From UMGS1649 sp045651205 (GTDB lineage: Bacteria > Bacillota > Clostridia > TANB77 > CAG-465), in assembly GCA_045651205.1 (NCBI GenBank), contig JAZRSA010000027.1, forward strand, positions 1-35,875: 35,875 bases of DNA, given 5' to 3'. Position 1 is the first letter of the stretch. Each line of letters opens with the position of its first letter. The position numbers were made by a program, and so were the translations under genes. Shown in pieces: positions 8,836 to 16,069 of this stretch. Under the pieces are notes generated by a model. It was not told the origin of the DNA and did no database searches. It saw only the letters and a program-made list of their open reading frames with translations.

Positions 8836-8867
8836 GAAGATATTTAGTAGTATCTTCTCCTTTTTTT
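8834..8867 (+). terminator. Intrinsic terminator after the DUF2207 gene
   Basis: A 9-bp stem GAGAAGATA / TATCTTCTC followed by C and seven T. The frameshifted reading frame stops inside the 5' edge of this hairpin (TGA at 8833-8835), which also argues that the normal stop is earlier, at 8803. Confidence 0.85.
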
Positions 8868-8879
8868 ATGTGGATTTCC

Positions 8880-8908
8880 TTGAAAAAATAGCTAGAAATA
8901 TATATAAT
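8880..8908 (+). promoter_or_regulatory. Sigma-A promoter of the mutL-miaA operon
   Basis: TTGAAA, 17 bases, TATAAT, 36 bases before the start codon of the phospholipase C-like gene. It probably drives the run of closely packed genes through 14154. Confidence 0.7.
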
Positions 8909-8944
8909 ATACTCGAATAATAATACAAAGGAATAGGGGTTAAA

Positions 8945-9571
8945 ATGGGATCATATTTAATGCACATAGGAATAACAGAAAAGGTAAGAAGAAAACTTAA
9001 ACTATCTTCAAAGTTTATATATGGTAGTATATTACCAGATTTAGTTAAAATGGAAACTGGAGATAGAACGGGTACTCATTTTTTGAAGACTGTAATACAA
9101 GGTGAGGATGTAAAAAAATTACCTGTTTTGGATGATGCTATATCTATGTTAAGTGATAAATTAGATAAAGAAGTTCGACTTGGATATATTGCTCACTTAA
9201 TAGAAGATTTGCTTTGGTTTGAAAAGTATATTCCAGTTTTTGCGACTAAATTAGAAGAAGGAAAGAAGCAATATCTAGCAGATAATAGTGTGCATTCATC
9301 AGAAGAGTTTAGTAAAGATATATATGAAGATTATTCTAAAATTAATTCATATATGGTAGAGAAATGCGAGCTGGATTATATTAAACTTAAAGAACAATTA
9401 AAAGAAATAATGACAGATAAAGAAGTGGAATTCTTAGAAAAGAATGATCTCATGAGAGATATTAAAGAAATAGATACAACAAAGGTTATTACGAAAGATA
9501 AATTAGATGAATATATAAAAGAAGCAGAAGAAAAAGTAGAGGTAGTAATTAAAGAATTGTTAGGAGAATAA
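8945..9571 (+). CDS. Zinc-dependent phospholipase C-like protein
   Basis: A 208-aa protein resembling the zinc-dependent phospholipase C / S1-P1 nuclease-fold family (PF00882-like) common in Clostridia. Supporting marks are MHIGITEKV at the N-terminus, the GSILPDLVK segment with a candidate metal Asp near residue 32, GTHF near 43-46, and GYIAHLIEDLLWFEKYI near 80-95, where His and Asp would bind zinc. No signal peptide is seen, so it is probably cytoplasmic. The C-terminal half is charged and helical. It is separated from mutL by one base and is the first gene of that operon. The family call is moderate; substrate is unknown, and a lipid or nucleotide ester is only suggested by the fold. Confidence 0.65.
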   Translation: MGSYLMHIGITEKVRRKLKLSSKFIYGSILPDLVKMETGDRTGTHFLKTVIQGEDVKKLPVLDDAISMLSDKLDKEVRLGYIAHLIEDLLWFEKYIPVFATKLEEGKKQYLADNSVHSSEEFSKDIYEDYSKINSYMVEKCELDYIKLKEQLKEIMTDKEVEFLEKNDLMRDIKEIDTTKVITKDKLDEYIKEAEEKVEVVIKELLGE

Positions 9572-9572
9572 T

Positions 9573-11522
9573 ATGGGATTAATTGCAATTTTAGATGACA
9601 ATACAATTAATAAAATAGCGGCAGGTGAGGTTGTAGATAGACCGGCATCAATAGTAAAAGAGTTAGTAGAAAACTCAATAGATGCGGGTGCTACACATAT
9701 ATCTGTAGAAATAAAAAACGGTGGAATCAGTTATATTAAAATATCAGATAATGGAAAGGGAATAGCAGCAGATGATGTTGAGATTGCCTTTGAACGTCAT
9801 GCAACAAGCAAGATTAGAAAAGAATCAGATATATTAAAGATAACATCCCTGGGGTTCAGAGGAGAAGCTTTAGCATCTGTTGCAAGTATAGCAAAAGTTA
9901 CAATGGAAACTAAAACTAAAGACGAACCAACAGGAACTAGAATTGTAATTGAAGGTGGAAAGACTTTAGAGTTAGAAGAAATAGCAGCTAATAAAGGGAC
10001 AAGCATTACAGTAGAAAATGTATTTTTCAATGTACCGGCAAGATATAAATTCTTAAAGAAAGATTATACGGAAGCAGGATATATAGAAGATGTAATTACT
10101 AGAATGGCAATAATACATCCAGAGATTTCTTTTAAATTTGTAAGTAATAATAAGCAAATAATCAACACTACAGGTAGCGGAGACATTAAGCTTGCTGTAT
10201 ACAATATATTTGGCAAAGATATAGCAAACGAATTAATACCAGTAGAATATGAATATAAATCTATGAAGGTATCTGGAGTTGTTGGAACGCCTAAAACTTC
10301 TAGATCAACAAGACAATATGAATTTACATATATTAATGGAAGATTTGTAAAAGATAAAACGTTAATGACAGCTTTAGAAAAAGCTTTTGAACAAAATTTA
10401 AATATTGGTAAATTCCCATTTGCTATATTAAATTTGGACTTATCTCCAAGTGAAGTGGATGTAAATGTGCATCCAGCTAAACTTGAAGTTAAATTTGAAC
10501 ATGAATCAGATGTTTTTGATACAATCTACCACGGTGTAACTAATGCGCTTTTAGAGTACCACAAGAGAACAAGTCCTTTTGCAGTGGAAATTAAACCTGA
10601 AGTTGCAAGTATACCTGATGTAGAGATAGAAAAAGTTGTGACAAGCGCAAACAAAGAAGTGATACAATCATCTGTAAGCCTTGCTACACCTGTATTTGCT
10701 GTAGATACTGTGGAAAACAGCGATTCAAAACCAACAGAAATAACCAAAGTTGTGGATACAGCATCAAACGAAATTAAAGCAGTTGAAGAAGTCAGCGTAT
10801 CACAACCAACTAGGTTAGAAACTACATATACATATGAGCCAACGGTTACAATTGAACAAGTTCAATATGTGGAAGAAGAGGATATCTTAGAGATAAAAGA
10901 TATTGTAAACACAGTGAGTGAAGATGTTAAGCAAGAATATGAAACAAAGATAAACTATAAATATGTAGGCTCTTTATTTGATACGTATATTCTTATAGAA
11001 ATAGAAGAAAAGTTGTATATAATAGATCAACATGCTGCACATGAAAGACTACTATATGAACAAATTAAAGAAATGTATTATTCTAAATCTAAAGAAACAC
11101 AAATGTTACTTATACCATCTTTAGTAGAACTAAAACATAATGAACAAGAACTTGTTTTAAGAAATAAAGAATTGTTTGAAGAAGCTGGATTTGAATTAGA
11201 AGAGTTCGGAGATAATATGATAAAAATATCTGGTGTGCCAAACATTGGATATGATATGGATTATGTAGAATTATTCAAAGATACTTTAGATGAACTTAGA
11301 ATGGAATCTAAAACTACTAAAGAAGAAAAAGAAGAAAGATTCTTAGCAACTATAGCATGTAAAGCTGCAGTTAAAGGTAATATGAAACTAACAGCTACAG
11401 AACATGTTGCGTTAATAGATAAAATGGTTAAATTAGATAGGCCGTTTACTTGTCCGCATGGTAGACCAACTGCTTATGAGATAAGTAAATATGAAATAGA
11501 AAGAAGATTTGCAAGGAAGTAA
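9573..11522 (+). CDS. mutL: DNA mismatch repair endonuclease MutL
   Basis: Partner of MutS; coordinates excision in mismatch repair. The N-terminal GHKL ATPase has IAAGEVVDRPASIVKELVENSIDAG (about 11-35), DNGKGI near 58 and GFRGEAL near 93. A low-complexity, Val/Glu/Thr-rich linker covers roughly 345-460. The C-terminal domain has DQHAAHE at 485-491, ACKAAVKG and CPHGRPT near the end, the metal-binding motifs of the MutL group with intrinsic nicking activity, as expected in bacteria without MutH. Length of 649 aa is normal. It starts two bases after the preceding stop, and miaA starts two bases after its own stop. Confidence 0.98.
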   Translation: MGLIAILDDNTINKIAAGEVVDRPASIVKELVENSIDAGATHISVEIKNGGISYIKISDNGKGIAADDVEIAFERHATSKIRKESDILKITSLGFRGEALASVASIAKVTMETKTKDEPTGTRIVIEGGKTLELEEIAANKGTSITVENVFFNVPARYKFLKKDYTEAGYIEDVITRMAIIHPEISFKFVSNNKQIINTTGSGDIKLAVYNIFGKDIANELIPVEYEYKSMKVSGVVGTPKTSRSTRQYEFTYINGRFVKDKTLMTALEKAFEQNLNIGKFPFAILNLDLSPSEVDVNVHPAKLEVKFEHESDVFDTIYHGVTNALLEYHKRTSPFAVEIKPEVASIPDVEIEKVVTSANKEVIQSSVSLATPVFAVDTVENSDSKPTEITKVVDTASNEIKAVEEVSVSQPTRLETTYTYEPTVTIEQVQYVEEEDILEIKDIVNTVSEDVKQEYETKINYKYVGSLFDTYILIEIEEKLYIIDQHAAHERLLYEQIKEMYYSKSKETQMLLIPSLVELKHNEQELVLRNKELFEEAGFELEEFGDNMIKISGVPNIGYDMDYVELFKDTLDELRMESKTTKEEKEERFLATIACKAAVKGNMKLTATEHVALIDKMVKLDRPFTCPHGRPTAYEISKYEIERRFARK

Positions 11523-11524
11523 TA

Positions 11525-12466
11525 ATGAAAAATACAGTAATAGTAATAACAGGACCAACTGCTTCTGGTAAAAGTGGTATTGGTATAGAGCTTGCTAAAA
11601 GACTTAACGGAACAGTTATTTCTGCAGACTCTATGCAAATATATAAAAAACTGGATGTTGGAACAGCAAAAGTAACTGAAACGGAAGCAGATGGTGTTAA
11701 GCATGAATTAATAGACATTATAGACTATGATAAAAGCTTTAGTGTAAGTGATTATAAAGATTTATGCTATGAAAAGTTAGATGAAATAATAAGTCAAGGC
11801 AAAACGCCAATAATAGTTGGTGGTACAGGACTATACATTAATGCTGTGGTTAATAATATGGAGTTTAATAAGTTTGATGAAACACTAGAAAATGAGGTAA
11901 ATGCTAAATTAGAAGAATTAACAAATGGAAAAACTCCTGATGAAATTTACGACATATTATATAATATGGATAAAGAGGCAGCGTTAAAGATAGGCAAAGG
12001 AAATGGCAAGAGATTAATTAGAGCAATTAAGTTAAATATGTTAGGTATAGAAAAAAGTAGTATAGACGAAAAGAATGATTTGTGGCATAAAAATCCTAGC
12101 AAATATAATTTTTTAACTGTATTCCTTGATATGCCAAGACCTTTGTTATATGATAGAATAAATCAAAGAGTAGATGTTATGGTTAAAGAGGGTGTTTTAG
12201 AAGAAGTAAAACTACTTTATCCATTTAAAGATGAAAAATATACAGCTGTACAAGCTATAGGATATAAAGAGTTCTTTGGATTTCTTGACGGAACAAGTAG
12301 CCTTACAGAATGTACAGAAATGTTAAAACAAAAAACAAGAAACTATGCTAAAAGACAAATAACATGGTTTAAAAAATTAGAAGATAAGCTAGTAGTAGAT
12401 GCTTCTAAATCTAAAGAGGAAATTATTAAGGAGATTATAGATAGATATAATGAAGAAAGTAAGTAA
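11525..12466 (+). CDS. miaA: tRNA dimethylallyltransferase MiaA
   Basis: Transfers a dimethylallyl group to adenosine 37 of tRNAs reading UNN codons, the first step to ms2i6A. Visible features are the P-loop GPTASGKS at 10-17, SADSMQIYKKLDVGTAK near 34-50, GGTGLYI near 99, and the C-terminal QAIGYKEF and RQITWF motifs. Length of 313 aa is typical. It is coupled to mutL (two bases between) and its last 17 bases overlap the start of the HlyD-like gene. The mutL-miaA pair is an old, widespread arrangement in Firmicutes; hfq, often next, is absent here. Confidence 0.97.
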   Translation: MKNTVIVITGPTASGKSGIGIELAKRLNGTVISADSMQIYKKLDVGTAKVTETEADGVKHELIDIIDYDKSFSVSDYKDLCYEKLDEIISQGKTPIIVGGTGLYINAVVNNMEFNKFDETLENEVNAKLEELTNGKTPDEIYDILYNMDKEAALKIGKGNGKRLIRAIKLNMLGIEKSSIDEKNDLWHKNPSKYNFLTVFLDMPRPLLYDRINQRVDVMVKEGVLEEVKLLYPFKDEKYTAVQAIGYKEFFGFLDGTSSLTECTEMLKQKTRNYAKRQITWFKKLEDKLVVDASKSKEEIIKEIIDRYNEESK

Positions 12467-13682
12467 GATTAAAAGGATGGATGTGAAGCTAAATCCTGCA
12501 GGGTATGCTGCGGGAGTGCTTTTCATCGCTTTAATAGTACTTACTATATTTTTTATTCTAAAGCCTAAAGATGAAAGAATGTTACTTGAAACGGGAACAA
12601 TAGAAAAGTCTGGATTATATACTGCATATGTTGTAAAAAAAGAGGCAGTAATAAAACAAGATGTATCTAAAGTAATGGTGCCTGTAACTCCTGAAGGTTC
12701 AAAAGTACCTAAGGGTGGAATTGTTGCTACATACAGAGGAGAAGAATATAGCAATTACGAAGATAAATTAGCTAGAATGGATAAAGAAATTCTAGAACTT
12801 ATGCAAGATTTACCACCAATTTATTCAAGTGAAATAGATACAATAGATAAAACGATATATTCATTAATAAAAGAAAGTATTAATGAGACATCGTATTCTA
12901 AAATGCAAGAGTATAAGCAAAGAATAAATTCATATATAAATAAAAGGGCTGGAATAATAGGAGAACTTAGTCCTACTGGAGCTGAAATAAAGGAACTTAT
13001 AAAAGAAAGAAATGATTATGAAGCTAAGGCTAAAAAGTCAAATGATAATATTTTAGCGCCAATAACTGGACTTGTATCATATAAAACTGATGGGTTGGAA
13101 GAAAAGCTGAATTCAGATAATATAAATAACTTAAGCTATGATTTAATAAAAACATATGCAGATAAAGATAATCATATTTCGAATAATGAAATAAAAGTTG
13201 TAAATAATTACGAAGCATACATTGTAACTAAAGTTGGATTAGAATTAAAAGATTATATAAACAAAGGTTATGAGTATGATTTAAGACTTGTAGAAAACAA
13301 TAACGAAATAATCGAAGCGGAACTAACTAAATTAGAAGAAACAGATGATGGTTATGAGTTATACTTTAAAGTAACTAACGGTATTGAAAACATCATAGAT
13401 TTAAGGAAAGTAGAAATTGAAATCGTATGGTGGAAGAAGACTGGATTAGTGGTTATGAATGAACTGTTAAACAAATATGAAAATAGTGACGCGAATTATA
13501 TATATGCAGTTAAATATTCTGAAATAGTAAAAGTTCCTGTCAAGATAATTAGACAAAACGAGAAATATAGTGTTGTAGATAATTATTCGGTAGAGGAATT
13601 AGAAGAGTTAAATATTAATACAGATTATAAGATAAAACTACATGATAGAATAATATTAAAAGTAGATAAAAACAAAAAATAG
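12450..13682 (+). CDS. HlyD-like membrane-anchored adaptor protein
   Basis: A 410-aa protein with a basic N-terminus, one transmembrane helix at about 17-38 and a large extracytoplasmic part. That part has a split lipoyl/barrel-like arrangement: a beta segment at about 44-92 (MVPVTPEGSKVPKGGIVATY), a helical hairpin at about 95-185, then NILAPITGLVSY, which is the second half of a biotinyl-lipoyl-like motif, followed by beta-rich C-terminal domains. This is the plan of HlyD/RND-type adaptor subunits, and similar proteins sit beside sepF in clostridial division clusters. No partner transporter is adjacent. The start overlaps miaA by 17 bases, with AAGGAG rather far upstream; a second ATG at 12477 is possible. 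Role unknown; a link to cell-envelope assembly is inference from position. Confidence 0.68.
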   Translation: MKKVSKIKRMDVKLNPAGYAAGVLFIALIVLTIFFILKPKDERMLLETGTIEKSGLYTAYVVKKEAVIKQDVSKVMVPVTPEGSKVPKGGIVATYRGEEYSNYEDKLARMDKEILELMQDLPPIYSSEIDTIDKTIYSLIKESINETSYSKMQEYKQRINSYINKRAGIIGELSPTGAEIKELIKERNDYEAKAKKSNDNILAPITGLVSYKTDGLEEKLNSDNINNLSYDLIKTYADKDNHISNNEIKVVNNYEAYIVTKVGLELKDYINKGYEYDLRLVENNNEIIEAELTKLEETDDGYELYFKVTNGIENIIDLRKVEIEIVWWKKTGLVVMNELLNKYENSDANYIYAVKYSEIVKVPVKIIRQNEKYSVVDNYSVEELEELNINTDYKIKLHDRIILKVDKNKK

Positions 13683-13692
13683 GAGAATGAAT

Positions 13693-14154
13693 ATGAACAA
13701 AATGAAAAGGGGTGTTACAGTATCAACATTAAGTGTGGCTATAGCTATAATGTTAATACTAGTATCAGTTTCTTCTGTAGCTGGTATAAGAGCAATAAAG
13801 ACTGCAGCTTATGAAGAATTTACAAGTAAAATGTTAAGACTTTCAGATGATGTAAATATATATGTAAAAAAGAACGGCAATATGCCAGTAAAAAATGAAA
13901 TAGTTTCTCATGCTGGTATGAATAGTACTTTAGTAGCGCTGTTAACAAATAATGGTGATGCCAACAATACACTTTATGTTATAGATTTAGATAAATTAAC
14001 AACAGAAAGTATAAATATGGGTGAAGGAACAACGGAAAATTTAGATGTTTTCTTAGTTGCAGAAAATACACTTAATGTATATTATTTAAAAGGTTTTGAA
14101 TATAAAGGCGAGAGATATTACGGTTTTAAAGGTACAGATATGTCTGGAATGTAA
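13693..14154 (+). CDS. Prepilin-like single-pass membrane protein
   Basis: About 153 aa. After a short basic leader (MNKMKRG) comes a long hydrophobic helix (VTVSTLSVAIAIMLILVSVSSVAGIRAI, about 8-35) that continues into an amphipathic helix, then a small beta-rich domain. This resembles type IV pilin or pseudopilin N-termini, in which cleavage would follow the Gly, but the usual Glu at +5 is absent. I chose the ATG at 13693 because AGGAG lies seven bases before it; an in-frame ATG at 13687 sits only one base after the same AGGAG. It follows the HlyD-like gene by about 10 bases and is probably co-transcribed. No pilus assembly genes are nearby; the function is unknown. Confidence 0.65.
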   Translation: MNKMKRGVTVSTLSVAIAIMLILVSVSSVAGIRAIKTAAYEEFTSKMLRLSDDVNIYVKKNGNMPVKNEIVSHAGMNSTLVALLTNNGDANNTLYVIDLDKLTTESINMGEGTTENLDVFLVAENTLNVYYLKGFEYKGERYYGFKGTDMSGM

Positions 14155-14225
14155 TAGTGAAATTTGTCGAAAAATACAACTTTATATAAATTTGTAAAAC
14201 TTTTGAAAAAAACACAAAAAATATA

Positions 14226-14254
14226 TTGCAATTTAAAATTTTATATAGTATTAT
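14226..14254 (+). promoter_or_regulatory. Candidate promoter of sepF
   Basis: TTGCAA, 17 bases, TATTAT, about 28 bases before the sepF start. No terminator is visible between 14154 and this point, so read-through from the miaA operon is also possible. Confidence 0.5.
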
Positions 14255-14282
14255 AACGATATATGATGAGAGGGGTTATGTA

Positions 14283-14798
14283 ATGAGCGCAGCAATGATT
14301 AATAAATTTATGGGAATGTTAGGTTTAGCAGAACCAATTGATGAAGAAGATTATATTGAAGAAGAAGCAGTTGAAGAAACTGTAGAAGCAAGACAACCAT
14401 TAAAAATTGGTTATTTTGCAAATAGATTTACAAATAGAGAACAATATAGTGAAGAAAAAATATCTAGAAGTGCAAAAGTTCTTCCAATGACAGGGGCAAG
14501 TCCGGTCGTTACATCTTCTAAAATGGTTATAACAGAACCACAATGCTTTGATGATGTAAAGGAAATAAGTGAACACTTAAAAGATAGAAGATCTGTGATA
14601 GTTAATCTTGAAACAGTAACTAAAGATGATCAAAGAAGAATAATAGATTTCTTAAGCGGTGCTACATATGTTATAGATGGAAGTATGCAAAAAATATCAT
14701 CTTTAATATATTTAATAACTCCAAAGAACGTTGAAATACAAAATGATATAGAAAAAGCACAATATAGAAGCAAACTTTCATTCTCATGGATGAAATAA
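14283..14798 (+). CDS. sepF: Cell division protein SepF
   Basis: SepF binds FtsZ filaments and anchors them to the membrane in Gram-positive division. The 171-aa protein has the expected plan: an N-terminal amphipathic helix (AAMINKFMGMLGL), an acidic linker (EEDYIEEEAVEE), then the compact C-terminal SepF (DUF552) domain from about 85, with VKEISEHLKDRRSVIVNLE, DDQRRIIDFLSGATYVIDG and the final helix. A longer in-frame reading from 14226 begins in the promoter region and lacks a ribosome site; the ATG at 14283 follows AGAGGGG and gives the family's normal N-terminus. It is followed by its own hairpin and then divIVA, as in many Firmicutes, although the yggS, ylmG and ylmH genes usually found here are missing. 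Confidence 0.95.
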   Translation: MSAAMINKFMGMLGLAEPIDEEDYIEEEAVEETVEARQPLKIGYFANRFTNREQYSEEKISRSAKVLPMTGASPVVTSSKMVITEPQCFDDVKEISEHLKDRRSVIVNLETVTKDDQRRIIDFLSGATYVIDGSMQKISSLIYLITPKNVEIQNDIEKAQYRSKLSFSWMK

Positions 14799-14812
14799 TT
14801 AGAACAAATGAA

Positions 14813-14848
14813 GAGTGGTAGGCAAATTTTGCATACCACGCTTTTTAT
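14813..14848 (+). terminator. Intrinsic terminator of sepF
   Basis: Outer stem GTGGTA / TACCAC, an internal mismatch, an inner GCAAA / TTTGC helix, then GCTTTTTATT. The divIVA ribosome site follows about 30 bases later, so some read-through is likely. Confidence 0.65.
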
Positions 14849-14890
14849 TAGTAGAATAAATGAAGTAAAAGTAAGTAGAGGAGAAATAAT

Positions 14891-15721
14891 ATGGTAACAC
14901 CAACAGATATAGAAAATAAAGTATTTAAAAAAGTAACAATAGGCGGATATGATGTAAATGATGTTGAGTCATTCCTTGAAAAGATATTAGTAGATTATGA
15001 AGCGCTAATAAAAGAAAATAGCGATCTTAAAGATGAAATAGAAAAAGGCAAAGAAAAGATAGCATATTACAAATCGTTAGAAGATGGAATAGAAAAAACA
15101 CTAGAAAATGCTAAACAAGAAGCTAATGCAATGAAATATAATACAAATGCAGAAATAAGTCAAATAAAAGAAAGAGCATTAATTGAAGCTAATGAAATGA
15201 AAGCTAAGACTTCGGCTGAGTTAAAAGCATTAAGAGAAAGCACAATTGAAGAAGTAAAAGCGTTCAAACAAAAAGAATTAGAAGATGTAAAAGAAGTAAA
15301 AAATAAAACAATAGCAGAAGCAAAAGCTAAAAAAGAAGAAGAAATAGCAGAAGCAAAAGCTTTTAAAGATAAAACATTGGAAGAAATAAAACTTGCAAAA
15401 GAAAATGCTAAAGAAGAAGCAAAAGCTTTCAAAGAAAAAACAGTTGCTGAAACTAAAGAGGCTAAAGAAAAGATAGCTAAAGAGTGGGATGAAATAAAAG
15501 ATAAAAAAGAAGCTGAATGCAAGCAAAGAGTTGCAGAAATAAATGAAGAATTAGCACAAAAAGAAAAAGAATATAATGAATTAAAAGAATCAATTGATGA
15601 AAAGATAGATAAATATAAAGCAAAAATAGAAAAGAAAAAAGAAGAATATAAGGAATACAAAGCTAAATTTAAAACGTTATTAGAAGGTCAAATCAAAGCT
15701 TTAGATAACGAAGAAGATTAA
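14891..15721 (+). CDS. divIVA: DivIVA domain protein with long hendecad coiled coil
   Basis: The N-terminal 60 residues carry the DivIVA signature: MVTPTDIENKVFKK, then GGYDVNDVESFLEKI, the membrane-binding and first coiled-coil part. DivIVA binds negatively curved membrane at septa and poles and recruits division or sporulation factors. The rest of the 276 aa is one continuous charged helix. From residue 75 to 217 it falls into 13 eleven-residue units in register, with Glu (once Asp) at position 3 and Lys or Arg at position 8 in almost every unit; after 217 the pattern returns to heptads. Typical DivIVA proteins are shorter (about 160-230 aa) and heptad-based. AGAGGAGA lies 9 bases before the ATG. 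Position directly after sepF supports a division role. Confidence 0.88.
   Translation: MVTPTDIENKVFKKVTIGGYDVNDVESFLEKILVDYEALIKENSDLKDEIEKGKEKIAYYKSLEDGIEKTLENAKQEANAMKYNTNAEISQIKERALIEANEMKAKTSAELKALRESTIEEVKAFKQKELEDVKEVKNKTIAEAKAKKEEEIAEAKAFKDKTLEEIKLAKENAKEEAKAFKEKTVAETKEAKEKIAKEWDEIKDKKEAECKQRVAEINEELAQKEKEYNELKESIDEKIDKYKAKIEKKKEEYKEYKAKFKTLLEGQIKALDNEED
15113..15541 (+). repeat. 33-base coding repeat (13 hendecads) inside divIVA
   Basis: Thirteen consecutive eleven-residue units, for example IEEVKAFKQKE, LEDVKEVKNKT, IAEAKAFKDKT, KEEAKAFKEKT and VAETKEAKEKI. Position 3 is acidic in all units and position 8 is Lys or Arg in twelve. The DNA is diverged between copies, with only short shared words such as GCAAAAGC, so expansion is not very recent. 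Confidence 0.8.
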
Positions 15722-15732
15722 TATAAATATAA

Positions 15733-15767
15733 AAGAGTGGAAAGCGAGTCTTACCACTCTTCTTTTA
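15733..15767 (+). terminator. Intrinsic terminator of divIVA
   Basis: Stem AAGAGTGG / CCACTCTT with a 13-base loop, followed by CTTTTATG. The short T run makes it moderate. Confidence 0.65.
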
Positions 15768-15777
15768 TGCATATTTC

Positions 15778-15806
15778 TTGACCTTTAATGCCTTGTGTGG
15801 TAATAT
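15778..15806 (+). promoter_or_regulatory. Sigma-A promoter upstream of the 55-aa gene and valS
   Basis: TTGACC, 17 bases, TAATAT with TGG before the -10. It lies 27 bases before the small membrane protein start and is the only clear promoter before valS. Confidence 0.6.
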
Positions 15807-15832
15807 ATTATATATAATTTTGAGGGTAAAAA

Positions 15833-16000
15833 ATGGACATAATAATAGCACTAATTATATTAGTAATAGCAATCATGATAATATTTTTTAAATCAGATAT
15901 ATTAGATAAAAACACTAGTTTAAACAAGTTGAGTGGAACTAGTGGTTTTGTCGTCTGTGTCGTCGCGCTCGTCATACTATATGTAATAAATCGAGTCTAA
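15833..16000 (+). CDS. Small two-helix membrane protein (55 aa)
   Basis: A short gene with GAGGG eight bases before its ATG. The protein begins with a hydrophobic helix (MDIIIALIILVIAIMIIFF), has a polar turn rich in Asp, Lys, Asn and Ser (about 20-38), and ends with a second hydrophobic helix (GFVVCVVALVILYVINRV). It fits between a good promoter and valS and shares the AT-rich codon use of its neighbours, although its 3' part is richer in GTC codons. I do not recognise it. A hairpin-shaped membrane peptide with both ends on the same side is the likely topology. Confidence 0.6.
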   Translation: MDIIIALIILVIAIMIIFFKSDILDKNTSLNKLSGTSGFVVCVVALVILYVINRV

Positions 16001-16069
16001 AGCTAAGAAAAATAAAATAGAAATAATAAAGAATATAAATATAGATAATAAAATAAAGGAGAATATAAA

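Noticed and set aside
15113..15541. Repeat array read as a CRISPR or satellite
   Set aside because: The 33-base period is fully explained by in-frame eleven-residue protein repeats with diverged DNA and no spacers.
15160..15660. 166-aa minus-strand open frame, Ser/Phe/Ala-rich
   Set aside because: It is the reverse of the repetitive coiled-coil part of divIVA; long shadows are expected opposite such Lys/Glu-rich coding.
16001..16069. Possible T-box leader of valS
   Set aside because: The space is too short and neither the T-box consensus nor an antiterminator/terminator pair is present here or back to the promoter at 15778.
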